NCBI RefSeq assembly: GCF_003807585.1
Contig: NZ_RMBX01000018.1
Span: forward strand, 18,105 to 82,104
Source of the DNA: Chitinophaga barathri
GTDB taxonomy: Bacteria; Bacteroidota; Bacteroidia; Chitinophagales; Chitinophagaceae
DNA length: 64,000 bases
Reading direction: 5' to 3'
Part shown: one piece after another, positions 28,288-35,970 of the stretch
Numbering within the stretch: the first letter of the stretch is position 1
How the letters are laid out: each line of letters begins with the position of its first letter
Translations under genes and position numbers: made by a program
Notes under the pieces: generated by a model
The model's database searches: none
The model's input: only the letters and a program-made list of their open reading frames with translations
Told to the model about the DNA's origin: nothing

Positions 28288-29415
28288 CTATTTTGCGTGG
28301 AGCATACCGTTTTTCCAGTAAAGCTCCGCTGTCTTGAGCTGGTTGATCTGGTCTATCAGGTCGTCCAGCGGCTGGTTGCGGAAGGTTTTACCCTTCACCA
28401 GCTTTTCTCCCCCTTCAGGGGAATCGATATACAGCGTGGTGTTGAACCAGCGGCTGGTCAGGTTCCCGAAATCCCGGATAGTGATGTCTTCAAAATACAC
28501 TTCCCCGTTCACCCATTGCGTGGTATATGTCGGGTCATATACTTTTTTTATGATCGGTTGCTCCGTGGCCACCAGCGCCTGTTCCATGGGCTGAAGACGC
28601 ACTTTTTGGTTTCCCGCCGCAACTGTTAGTTCGCCTTTTATCAATGATGTTGTAACCCTCGTGGCCATATAGGCGTCCACGTTAAATTCCTCGGAACCAT
28701 TCACATGAATATCTGCCTGCCCGGCGTGTACGATAAACGGCCGTACCGGGTCTTTACGAACAATAAAATATGCTTCTCCGTCAAGATATACTTCTCTTTT
28801 ACCCGGGGGGAACCGGAATGGGAACCGCAGTTTGGACGCACTGTTCATATATACCTCCGAGCCATCGGCAAGCAACACGCGCTGCTCTTTGCGGGGCGGT
28901 ATGTTCAGCGTGTTCCAGCCGTATGCATCCGCGTCGGCCGGGCTGAACCGGAGGAAACGGCTGTCTTTATATACGGTGGTGCCGCCTATCCGGTAACTTT
29001 GCAGGCCGCTTTCCTGCAGGGTGATGGTCTCCCCGTTTGCGAACTGCAGCATTGCGGCATGGTTCCTGGGCGGCATCACGGACCTTGGGGGCACCGCTTC
29101 AGGCAGCCGGGGCCAGGCCCAGTATGCGGCTGTAAGGAGGCCTGCAACCATAAATGCTGAAAGCAGCCGGTTGCGTACCCTCCGTACCCTGATAAGATGG
29201 TGCCGGCGAAGCACTTCCTGGAAATCCGCTTCCATGTCCCGCGTATAAAATTCCTTGCGGCTGGCGGTAATAGTGTTGTTTTTGACTTCAATACGCAAAG
29301 CCCGGGCCTCCTCGCTGGTAGCCAGGATCTTGTCCAGTTTCTCCTGCTCTTCAGGAGTAATGGTGCCGAAAATTTCCTTAACGAGGAGAATGCGTATTTG
29401 AAATTCGTTTTCCAT
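28288..29415 (-). CDS. FecR-family protein without a neighbouring sigma factor
   Basis: 375-residue FecR-like protein. Cytoplasmic part 1-80, one membrane helix (LLSAFMVAGLLTAAYWAW, about 84-101), periplasmic FecR domain (about 190-290, GEAYFIV), C-terminal DUF4974-like part. The usual VLGTxFNVxAY signature is altered to VNGSEEFNVDAY. No ECF sigma or SusC gene adjoins it; it is divergent from a cluster of RteC-family genes. I start at the ATG at 29415 (MENEFQIRI); the frame opens 34 codons earlier with no signal-like content. Confidence 0.85.
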   Translation of the reverse strand: MENEFQIRILLVKEIFGTITPEEQEKLDKILATSEEARALRIEVKNNTITASRKEFYTRDMEADFQEVLRRHHLIRVRRVRNRLLSAFMVAGLLTAAYWAWPRLPEAVPPRSVMPPRNHAAMLQFANGETITLQESGLQSYRIGGTTVYKDSRFLRFSPADADAYGWNTLNIPPRKEQRVLLADGSEVYMNSASKLRFPFRFPPGKREVYLDGEAYFIVRKDPVRPFIVHAGQADIHVNGSEEFNVDAYMATRVTTSLIKGELTVAAGNQKVRLQPMEQALVATEQPIIKKVYDPTYTTQWVNGEVYFEDITIRDFGNLTSRWFNTTLYIDSPEGGEKLVKGKTFRNQPLDDLIDQINQLKTAELYWKNGMLHAK

Positions 29416-29772
29416 CTGAATATATAGATACGTTATTGGAGGTAGTAGGGTGAATCGGGAGGAAAAATAATTTCTTTTTGTTAACGTAAACCTGTTTTGG
29501 GAGCTATTATCAGGCAAATTGAGCCATTTTTTTGTTAATAACGCCCGCTCCAGGCCATAGGATATAAACGCGGGAAAAGGGATTTTTGTTGAGTTAAATT
29601 ATAAGTTACAACATCTCTCTGCAGCCTTTTTGCATGAAACATTTACGCCACTCCCACACAATCATGTAAGTGTTTTTATAACCATGCATCTCAAGGTATA
29701 AAATTGCGTGTCACAATTTCACCCTTTTTGACCCGTATGAGCATCTTATAAAAAGGAAATTCAGCGTGAACA
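29416..29772. promoter_or_regulatory. Intergenic region between orphan FecR and RteC-like cluster
   Basis: 357 bp, AT-rich, separating divergent genes. I find no gene, tRNA or clear TTTG/TAnnTTTG promoter; it presumably carries both promoters. Confidence 0.3.
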
Positions 29773-30621
29773 ATGAACAGGCTAAACCAATTGGTGTATG
29801 TACGTTTGGTACCCGGTGATCTGATCTGCGAAAAAGGCCAGATGCCCGTTTACCTGGACGAGATCAGGAACGAAAAATTCAGGATCACGGCAGACCTGCG
29901 GAGCATAGACCAGCAGGCCGCCGCCGGAAGCTGGGATGCCAATGTGCGCGCCCTGCGCCAATACCAGATGCAGACAGTAGCCATGCTGGATGTACTGCAG
30001 CTTTTCCGCCAGCAGGCCGCGCAATCGCTGCACGTTTTTTACGGGGAGGTATCCGGCGTATTGCTGGATATCCTGATCGCGCTTGAACAGCATTTCCCGG
30101 AATACCTGGCCAAAGACATCTACATGCCGGAAGCCTATGCCCGCCACGTAACCGCTCAGCTTGAGCCACGCATTCGCGCCGCGGAAAAATACCTGACCGA
30201 TAAAAAAACAGACCGCACACTGGTAAGGCTGATATTCCAGCCCCTGCGCCAGCCCGGCGCGCAGCTCACCTTCGGTATGGTGATGTATTACAGGCGGCTT
30301 GTACAGGACCTGCAGGCACAGGAATCCCTCCGCCATATGGACATAAACGAAAGGATCCACTATATTCTGTACACTTATAATTTTAATTCGCCGGAACTGT
30401 TCCGGTACTCAACAAGGATGCTGCGGCAGAAAGTATCGCAGCTCCGCACCCTTCAGGAAAAAAAAGCCCTGCTGATCTGGTACGGGAAAGAACTGAAGAA
30501 TATGCCAGCCAATGAATACGCCCTGCACAACGGTAAAGGATCCATCCGCGGCCAGCTGCTGGAATGGATAAAAGAAGAAAAGCTGTTCCTGCACACGCTG
30601 TTCACTACCTGGGATTCCTAG
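29773..30621 (+). CDS. RteC-like helical protein lacking the C-terminal module
   Basis: 282-residue, mostly helical, soluble protein without signal peptide. It aligns by eye along its whole length with the first 310-320 residues of the next gene's product: shared blocks LP-YL...EK-RIT, FYG-V...L-LEQHF, YNFNSPELFRY versus LNFNSVEYFLY, and the WGKELK/WCIKEIK segment. The YY...NxxxF-Y pattern also resembles the N-terminal domain of RteC, but the DNA-binding-like C-terminal part is missing. First of three related plus-strand genes. Function unknown; the RteC link is my inference. Confidence 0.7.
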   Translation: MNRLNQLVYVRLVPGDLICEKGQMPVYLDEIRNEKFRITADLRSIDQQAAAGSWDANVRALRQYQMQTVAMLDVLQLFRQQAAQSLHVFYGEVSGVLLDILIALEQHFPEYLAKDIYMPEAYARHVTAQLEPRIRAAEKYLTDKKTDRTLVRLIFQPLRQPGAQLTFGMVMYYRRLVQDLQAQESLRHMDINERIHYILYTYNFNSPELFRYSTRMLRQKVSQLRTLQEKKALLIWYGKELKNMPANEYALHNGKGSIRGQLLEWIKEEKLFLHTLFTTWDS

Positions 30622-30665
30622 AGAATACCACAACGTGCGGTTGACCCCCTGAAAAACCTGATATA

Positions 30666-30731
30666 CCGGCTATGAAAAAATAATTCTCACACCTGTGACG
30701 ATGATGTAAAATCTTTCAGAATTATAGCCGG
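30666..30731 (+). repeat. Bipartite inverted repeat upstream of the second RteC-like gene
   Basis: CCGGCTAT (30666-30673) and TAATTCT (30681-30687) are complementary in order to one continuous block AGAATTATAGCCGG (30718-30731), leaving a 7-nt bulge GAAAAAA. It could be an operator pair or a leader hairpin for the gene starting at 30844. Confidence 0.5.
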
Positions 30732-30843
30732 ACTTTTACATTGATATGTGCGTGTTCTTAACCTATTCTTCATTTTTAACAAGACAATGCTGCTCCCGCT
30801 AACAGCTGCCGGAAAAATTATGTAATAATAATTTCACCGCCAT

Positions 30844-32043
30844 ATGAAAACATTCAACGACTTCGTAACGGTACAGTTAAGTCCGGAAACCCTGGTGAAC
30901 AATACGGACAACCTGCCCGCCTATCTCAGCCGGGTACAGGAAGAAAAACTGCGGATCACTGGCCAGCTGCTTGAGCTTTCAGCAACACCCTGTGAGGGGC
31001 AGCCCCATGCCGCCGTCATACAGGAATGGCAGGCCATGTGCGTAAACCTGCTGGAGGCACTGCACCGCTTCCGGTTCAGCCACCGCGCTACAATGGCCGC
31101 TTCCGCTGAGCCGGATAAAACGGATGTGTTCTACGGCGCCGTGGAAGAAATGCTGCAAGCCGTACTCGTTGGGCTGGAACAGCATTTCAGGGATTGCCTT
31201 TTGCCGGATCTGCCGCTGCCGCTGAGCTACGCCGCAAGGGCAAGGCAACAGCTGAAACCACGGGTGAACGAAGCGGAGCGCGAACTGAAAAAATGCGGGC
31301 TGGATACGGACCTGTTGGCATTGCTGCTGGAACCCGTCAAACAGTTTATTGATGACGCGGACGTCCGCCTCTGTTTCCGGGAGCTTACCTATTACCGCGA
31401 AATGCTCAGCCAGCTGCTCACCGCGGCCAGTTTCGAACCGGTGCCCGCGGAGCAGTTCAACCTCCAGGTGCATTACCTGCTTGTACACCTCAACTTCAAT
31501 TCCGTTGAATATTTCCTTTATTGTACCAGCCGCCTGCGCAAATGGCTGAAGCAGTTCAGCAACATGCAGGACAGGATCAACACCCTCACCTGGTGCATCA
31601 AGGAAATAAAAACGATCCCGCCATTCCCGCGCAGCAAAGGTTTCCGCGCTACCGGTTTCCCCATCAAAGACCAGCTGAACGCATGGCTGGAAGAAGAAAG
31701 GATCTTTATCCGCACCGTGATGGAAACCATGACGTATAAAACAGAAGTAAGCCCGGAAGAAGAAAAAATGAGGGCCTTCCTGACGATCCCGCAGGCGGCG
31801 CTTATGGCAAGGGTGTACATGGAAGAAGGGATCATCCGCTCCGCTTCCATCCAGCAGATATTCTCCACCGTGGCGGATATGCTGCAGCTGAAAAAGATGG
31901 ATGCGGGGATGGAAGATGTATTCAGATTAAAATTTTTTAACCCGAGCCTCGCCACTGTGATGACCTGCAAAAGCTGGCTGAACAGGGTGCTGGACAGATT
32001 AAACGACTACGAAGACCAGATGCGCGCATATATCGACAATTAA
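30844..32043 (+). CDS. RteC-family-like regulator, long form
   Basis: 399-residue soluble helical protein. Residues 1-320 are a diverged duplicate of the preceding gene's product. The extra C-terminal 80 residues (FLTIPQAALMARVYMEEGIIRSASIQQIFSTVADML..., ending VLDRLNDYE) line up with the C-terminal part of RteC in the next gene (LVELVYALHLNGSFNNGSAELKQIFEWLENSLEI). RteC of the Bacteroides element CTnDOT activates excision genes, so a DNA-binding regulatory role is plausible. No conjugation or tetracycline-resistance gene is near. It lies 35 bp before the next gene. Confidence 0.7.
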   Translation: MKTFNDFVTVQLSPETLVNNTDNLPAYLSRVQEEKLRITGQLLELSATPCEGQPHAAVIQEWQAMCVNLLEALHRFRFSHRATMAASAEPDKTDVFYGAVEEMLQAVLVGLEQHFRDCLLPDLPLPLSYAARARQQLKPRVNEAERELKKCGLDTDLLALLLEPVKQFIDDADVRLCFRELTYYREMLSQLLTAASFEPVPAEQFNLQVHYLLVHLNFNSVEYFLYCTSRLRKWLKQFSNMQDRINTLTWCIKEIKTIPPFPRSKGFRATGFPIKDQLNAWLEEERIFIRTVMETMTYKTEVSPEEEKMRAFLTIPQAALMARVYMEEGIIRSASIQQIFSTVADMLQLKKMDAGMEDVFRLKFFNPSLATVMTCKSWLNRVLDRLNDYEDQMRAYIDN

Positions 32044-32078
32044 GTCAACACTAAAACCCTGGACAAAATCACGCTGAA

Positions 32079-32903
32079 ATGAAAAGTTATTTTACGCAAT
32101 TACTGGCAAATCTGGAACAGGACCTGGCAGAGATAGAAACCCGCATCCCGAACGTATTGGAAAGATATAAAACAGGCGCGCAGCTGGCGGACCGGGCTGC
32201 CGCCAGGTTAAAAGAATCCGTGCCCGAACGGTTCAGCAACACCGCCACCGAAATTTATTTCTTCAAAAACATCCAGCCGCAAATACTCAGCAGGAAAATT
32301 TATTACAGCCAGCTTTTCAGGATAGAAGCGGACAGGCCCAAAAGTATCCGCGACGATTACAAAAAATTCCTTGACCAGGAGCTGCACCGCATCACCATGT
32401 TCTTCGAAGTGCACAACGCGCTTTATCTTTATTACCGCGGCGGCGCCATCGAAAAAGACCAGCAGTATTTTCTCCGCGGCAGTTATTACAACAACGAATA
32501 CCCCACAGACCTGGACGGCGTGCTGGACACGCGTTATTGCACAGTCACCTCCTTCAGGCTGGCCGAGCTGATCGCGCTGGAAGACGTCAGTAAATATATT
32601 ATAGGCAAACTGGAACAGATCTATGCATTGCCCCGCAACCTTCACTACAAGCCCCGCCTCCGCTGGACGGAATCCAAAACCGACCTCGTGGAACTGGTAT
32701 ATGCCCTTCACCTGAACGGCAGTTTCAACAATGGTTCCGCCGAGCTGAAACAGATATTCGAATGGCTTGAGAACTCCCTTGAAATCGATTTCGGAAATGT
32801 GTACAGCAACTTCCGCGACATCAGGATGCGCAAAAAAGAAACGGCATCCTTCTTAACCCGGCTCAAAGACGGCCTGCTGAAAAGGATAGAAGAGATGGAA
32901 TAA
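32079..32903 (+). CDS. RteC domain protein
   Basis: 274-residue protein with the recognisable RteC layout: an N-terminal helical part with FFKNIQPQILSRKIYYSQLFRIEADRP, a central YLYYRGGA...QYFLRG block, and the C-terminal RWTESKTDLVELVYALHLNGSFNNGSAELKQI followed by a final basic helix. RteC is a transcriptional activator on Bacteroides conjugative transposons; chromosomal homologues like this one are mostly uncharacterised. Third gene of the cluster; its stop is 2 bp from the convergent aminotransferase stop. Confidence 0.82.
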   Translation: MKSYFTQLLANLEQDLAEIETRIPNVLERYKTGAQLADRAAARLKESVPERFSNTATEIYFFKNIQPQILSRKIYYSQLFRIEADRPKSIRDDYKKFLDQELHRITMFFEVHNALYLYYRGGAIEKDQQYFLRGSYYNNEYPTDLDGVLDTRYCTVTSFRLAELIALEDVSKYIIGKLEQIYALPRNLHYKPRLRWTESKTDLVELVYALHLNGSFNNGSAELKQIFEWLENSLEIDFGNVYSNFRDIRMRKKETASFLTRLKDGLLKRIEEME

Positions 32904-32905
32904 GC

Positions 32906-33946
32906 CTACAGCGCCGCAGCCACAAGACGCAATGCATCCGGCAGTTCTTCCTTGTGCCAGCAGGTGCCCAGCGCCACGCGTACGTATTGATTATCGTCTG
33001 TCATACTGAACATCTCCCCGTTGGAAATATCAATGTTTTGCCGCAGCAGTTTTTGTACCGTTGCGCCCGGATCTTTACAGGGCAGCCAATAATGGAAGCT
33101 GCCCGGGAAAGTGCGGTAGGGGATGCCGTTGAAGATATCCTTCCACATCCCGGCACTGCGCAGGGCTACCGAGCGTTTTTCATCGATGATTTTTTTCAGC
33201 AAACCGCTTTCGATGAGGTGCAGCCCGAAATGCAGGAACAGGAGCGAGGCACCGCTGCTTTGCATTCTCACGATATTGATCAGGTCCGGCAGCACATTGC
33301 GCGGGTGAATGGCGAAGCCTGCTTTTAACATCGGGTTAAATGCTTTGGAGAGGCTGTAGAGGTGAATGGTGCGGTCCGGCGCCAGCGCCAGGAAAGACGG
33401 GGGCGGGGAAGGGTGAAGAAAACGGTAGGCGTCATCTTCAAGAATATACACGTCTTCAAACGAACGCACCACATCGATGATGGCTTTTCTTCTTTCTTCA
33501 GACATCACGGCGCAGGTGGGATTGTGCACCGTGGGTTGCATATAGATCAGCTTGCAGGGGTATTGTTTTAGTGTTTCTTCCAGTTTCTCCGGCAGCATGC
33601 CTTCTTCATCGGATTCAACTGCCCTTAAATGGTAGCCCTCCGCCGTTGCATTTTGCCTGAACCCGGGGAACGTGAACGGTTCAACGGCAATTTCCTTGAT
33701 TTTTTCCCTCAGGCCGGTAAGCACTGCGGAAAGGCCGCCATTGGCGCTGGGTAGTATGGTGATGTGATGATCTTCGGGTGAAAAGTGCAGCCATTTGCCA
33801 AGCGCGGCTTCAGCGGATTTGTCCAGCGGCTTATAAGGCGGATGCAGAATATCATATTGTTTGCCGGCGGGCAGTTGGCGGCAATAATCCAGGAATACTT
33901 CCATTTCCCGGGGCACAGACGGATAATTCAGGCTAAGATTAAGCAT
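32906..33946 (-). CDS. PLP-dependent class I/II aminotransferase
   Basis: 346-residue cytoplasmic fold-type I aminotransferase. The PLP lysine is Lys201 in YSLSKAFNPMLKAGF; HNPT near 141 and LEDDAYRF near 170 are the usual cofactor-contact blocks. Similar to the aminotransferase half of MocR/PdxR regulators but without the N-terminal winged helix. Slightly short for the family (often 370-400). Substrate unknown. Confidence 0.85.
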   Translation of the reverse strand: MLNLSLNYPSVPREMEVFLDYCRQLPAGKQYDILHPPYKPLDKSAEAALGKWLHFSPEDHHITILPSANGGLSAVLTGLREKIKEIAVEPFTFPGFRQNATAEGYHLRAVESDEEGMLPEKLEETLKQYPCKLIYMQPTVHNPTCAVMSEERRKAIIDVVRSFEDVYILEDDAYRFLHPSPPPSFLALAPDRTIHLYSLSKAFNPMLKAGFAIHPRNVLPDLINIVRMQSSGASLLFLHFGLHLIESGLLKKIIDEKRSVALRSAGMWKDIFNGIPYRTFPGSFHYWLPCKDPGATVQKLLRQNIDISNGEMFSMTDDNQYVRVALGTCWHKEELPDALRLVAAAL

Positions 33947-34246
33947 CCTGAAAGTTAGGAAATATGGGCGTTTTGCGAAGAGGTACGGTTGTTATGATAT
34001 TATTTTGCTTTTTACAGGAAAATAACCGGGAGATGGTTGGGTTATTGCTGGAACCAGCCATGGTAGATATAGGATAGATATAGGGAAGGTGGAGATGAGG
34101 CGGAGATGAGGCGGACTTGATCCGGAGTTGACGCGGTTAATATTCTATCAGCGGCCGGGTAGCCGTATGGTCGATCATCGATTTCAAACATAGACACTGC
34201 TCGCGAAGATTATTATCTTTAAAGCTTCATAAACGTAATAATCTGT
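33947..34246. promoter_or_regulatory. Intergenic region upstream of the GH20 gene
   Basis: 300 bp between divergent genes. It contains the 11-bp repeat array (34091-34134), a palindrome TCGAT-C-ATCGA (34171-34181) and a near-match promoter box TATCTTTA (34214-34221) about 25 bp before the GH20 start. Confidence 0.4.
34091..34134 (+). repeat. 11-bp tandem repeat array, copy 1
   Basis: Four consecutive 11-bp units: GGAGATGAGGC, GGAGATGAGGC, GGACTTGATCC, GGAGTTGACGC (consensus GGAnnTGAnnC). The array and the flank to its left recur in inverted orientation at 63434-63488. Confidence 0.75.
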
Positions 34247-35821
34247 ATGATAAGGTCTCTTTTCCTTTTGCTGGCGTTCGTGTGCGCCGGCTTCCTCTCC
34301 AGGGCGCAGCAAAATTGTCCCGTTATCCCGCTCCCTTCGCAGAGCACACCCGTAAAAGCCGTATTCCAGCTGAATGATCAGACGCCGCTGGCCGTTTCCG
34401 AGCCATCATTGCTGGTTTCCGCCAATATGTTGCAACAGCAGCTGCTCCAGTACGCCGGCATCCGGCTGGTACTTTCCGGCAAAACGCCCGGCCACGGCAT
34501 CCTGCTGAAAAGGGTAAAAGGGGATAACCCCGCCGCCTACTCGCTGGAAATGACGGGCACACAGGTGACTGTAAGCGCCGCAGGGGATGAAGGAATATTT
34601 TATGGCCTCATGTCTTTTATGCAACTGGTGCGTACCGCGAAGCCCCAACTGGCCGCCGCGCAGGTGCCCTGCTGGAACATTACGGACAAACCGCTGTTTG
34701 GCTGGCGCGGCTTTATGCTGGACGAATCACGCCAGTTCTTTGGCAAAGCCGTCGTGAAAAAGATCCTGGACGAAATGGCTTCTTATAAACTGAACCGCTT
34801 CCACTGGCATCTCACAGACGAGCCCGGCTGGAGGATTGAAATAAAACAATATCCCCGCCTGTCCCTCGTGGGCGGCATCGGCAACACTGGTGATGCTACC
34901 GCACCCGCACAGTATTATACACAGGCTGAGATCAAAGAAATAGTGGCATACGCCAAAGAAAGGCACATCACGGTGATCCCGGAGATAGACATGCCCGGCC
35001 ACGCCACCGCGGCGAACAAAGCCTACCCGGAGTTCAGCGGCGGCGGCTCCGCCAAATATCCCGAGTTCACATTTAATCCGGGGAAAGAAGAAACTTATCA
35101 ATACCTGGCTAATATCCTCAAAGAGGTGAACGTACTGTTCCCCTCGCAGATGATCCACATCGGGGGAGATGAGGTGAGTTTTGGTTCTGAGAAATGGAAA
35201 ACGGACCCCTCCGTGCAGCAGCTTATGAAAACAAAAGGGTATACCAGCCTGCTGGAAGTGGAGCATTATTTTATCAAACGTATGGCGGATACGCTGCTGA
35301 AGCTGAACAGCAAAGTGCTGGGCTGGGATGAGGTGACCGCGGCGGAATTGCCGGCCAAAGAAACCATCGTGTTCTGGTGGCGCCAGGAAAAACCTGGGCA
35401 GTTGAAAGATGCGCTGGATAAAGGTTACCAGGTGGTGCTCTGTCCCCGCCTGCCTTTTTATTTTGACTTCGTGCAGGACAGTACAAACCTCGTAGGCCGC
35501 AGGTGGCAGGGCGGATTTAATCCCCTGAAACGTGTGTACGACTTCTCCCTCGCCACACTCCCTGTACCCGTGGGAAATAAAACCGCGCAGGTGGAAGGCA
35601 TCCAGGCGAACCTCTGGACGGAAACCATAAGAACCACCGAGAGGATGTATTATATGACCTTCCCCCGCCTGATCGCCTTCGCCGAAGCAGCCTGGACGGC
35701 ACCCGCCAGCCGCAATTTCCCGCAGTTCGAACAGCGTCTGCAACAGCATCTTCCTTTACTGAAAGAACAGGGCATTTATTATATGGAATCGCCGAAGCTC
35801 ACCCCGGAGCCCATCAGGTAA
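34247..35821 (+). CDS. GH20 beta-N-acetylhexosaminidase
   Basis: 524-residue secreted enzyme removing terminal beta-linked GlcNAc/GalNAc from glycans. Signal peptide 1-20; GH20b alpha/beta domain about 22-150; catalytic barrel from about 155 with FHWHLTDEPGWRIEI, PEIDMPGHATAA and the catalytic pair Asp308-Glu309 in HIGGDEVSF. It ends soon after the barrel, so it lacks the C-terminal sandwich modules common in larger homologues. Possibly feeds GlcNAc from chitin or host glycans; no SusCD pair adjoins it. Confidence 0.93.
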   Translation: MIRSLFLLLAFVCAGFLSRAQQNCPVIPLPSQSTPVKAVFQLNDQTPLAVSEPSLLVSANMLQQQLLQYAGIRLVLSGKTPGHGILLKRVKGDNPAAYSLEMTGTQVTVSAAGDEGIFYGLMSFMQLVRTAKPQLAAAQVPCWNITDKPLFGWRGFMLDESRQFFGKAVVKKILDEMASYKLNRFHWHLTDEPGWRIEIKQYPRLSLVGGIGNTGDATAPAQYYTQAEIKEIVAYAKERHITVIPEIDMPGHATAANKAYPEFSGGGSAKYPEFTFNPGKEETYQYLANILKEVNVLFPSQMIHIGGDEVSFGSEKWKTDPSVQQLMKTKGYTSLLEVEHYFIKRMADTLLKLNSKVLGWDEVTAAELPAKETIVFWWRQEKPGQLKDALDKGYQVVLCPRLPFYFDFVQDSTNLVGRRWQGGFNPLKRVYDFSLATLPVPVGNKTAQVEGIQANLWTETIRTTERMYYMTFPRLIAFAEAAWTAPASRNFPQFEQRLQQHLPLLKEQGIYYMESPKLTPEPIR

Positions 35822-35970
35822 CCTGTTTTCTTATCATGATATTGAAAGGGCTACCCGTGAGGGCGGCCCTTTCCCGTTCCATGGATGTTTTGCGTGGCGC
35901 ATAAAGTGTTCCTCCCCCGCTTTCTCCCCGGATTTTGTAATATCTTCGGAGCTTTATCAAAACCAGCTTC

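Noticed and set aside
29773..32903. RteC genes as part of a CTnDOT-like conjugative transposon
   Set aside because: No integrase, excisionase, tra, mob or tetQ-like gene lies nearby, and the flanks look like ordinary chromosomal genes.
34091..34134. 11-bp repeats as a CRISPR array
   Set aside because: Units are contiguous and much too short, with no spacers and no cas genes.
35844..35873. GAAAGGGC/GCCCTTTC hairpin after the GH20 gene as a terminator
   Set aside because: The stem is good but no T run follows (TTTCCCG), so termination is doubtful and I did not list it.
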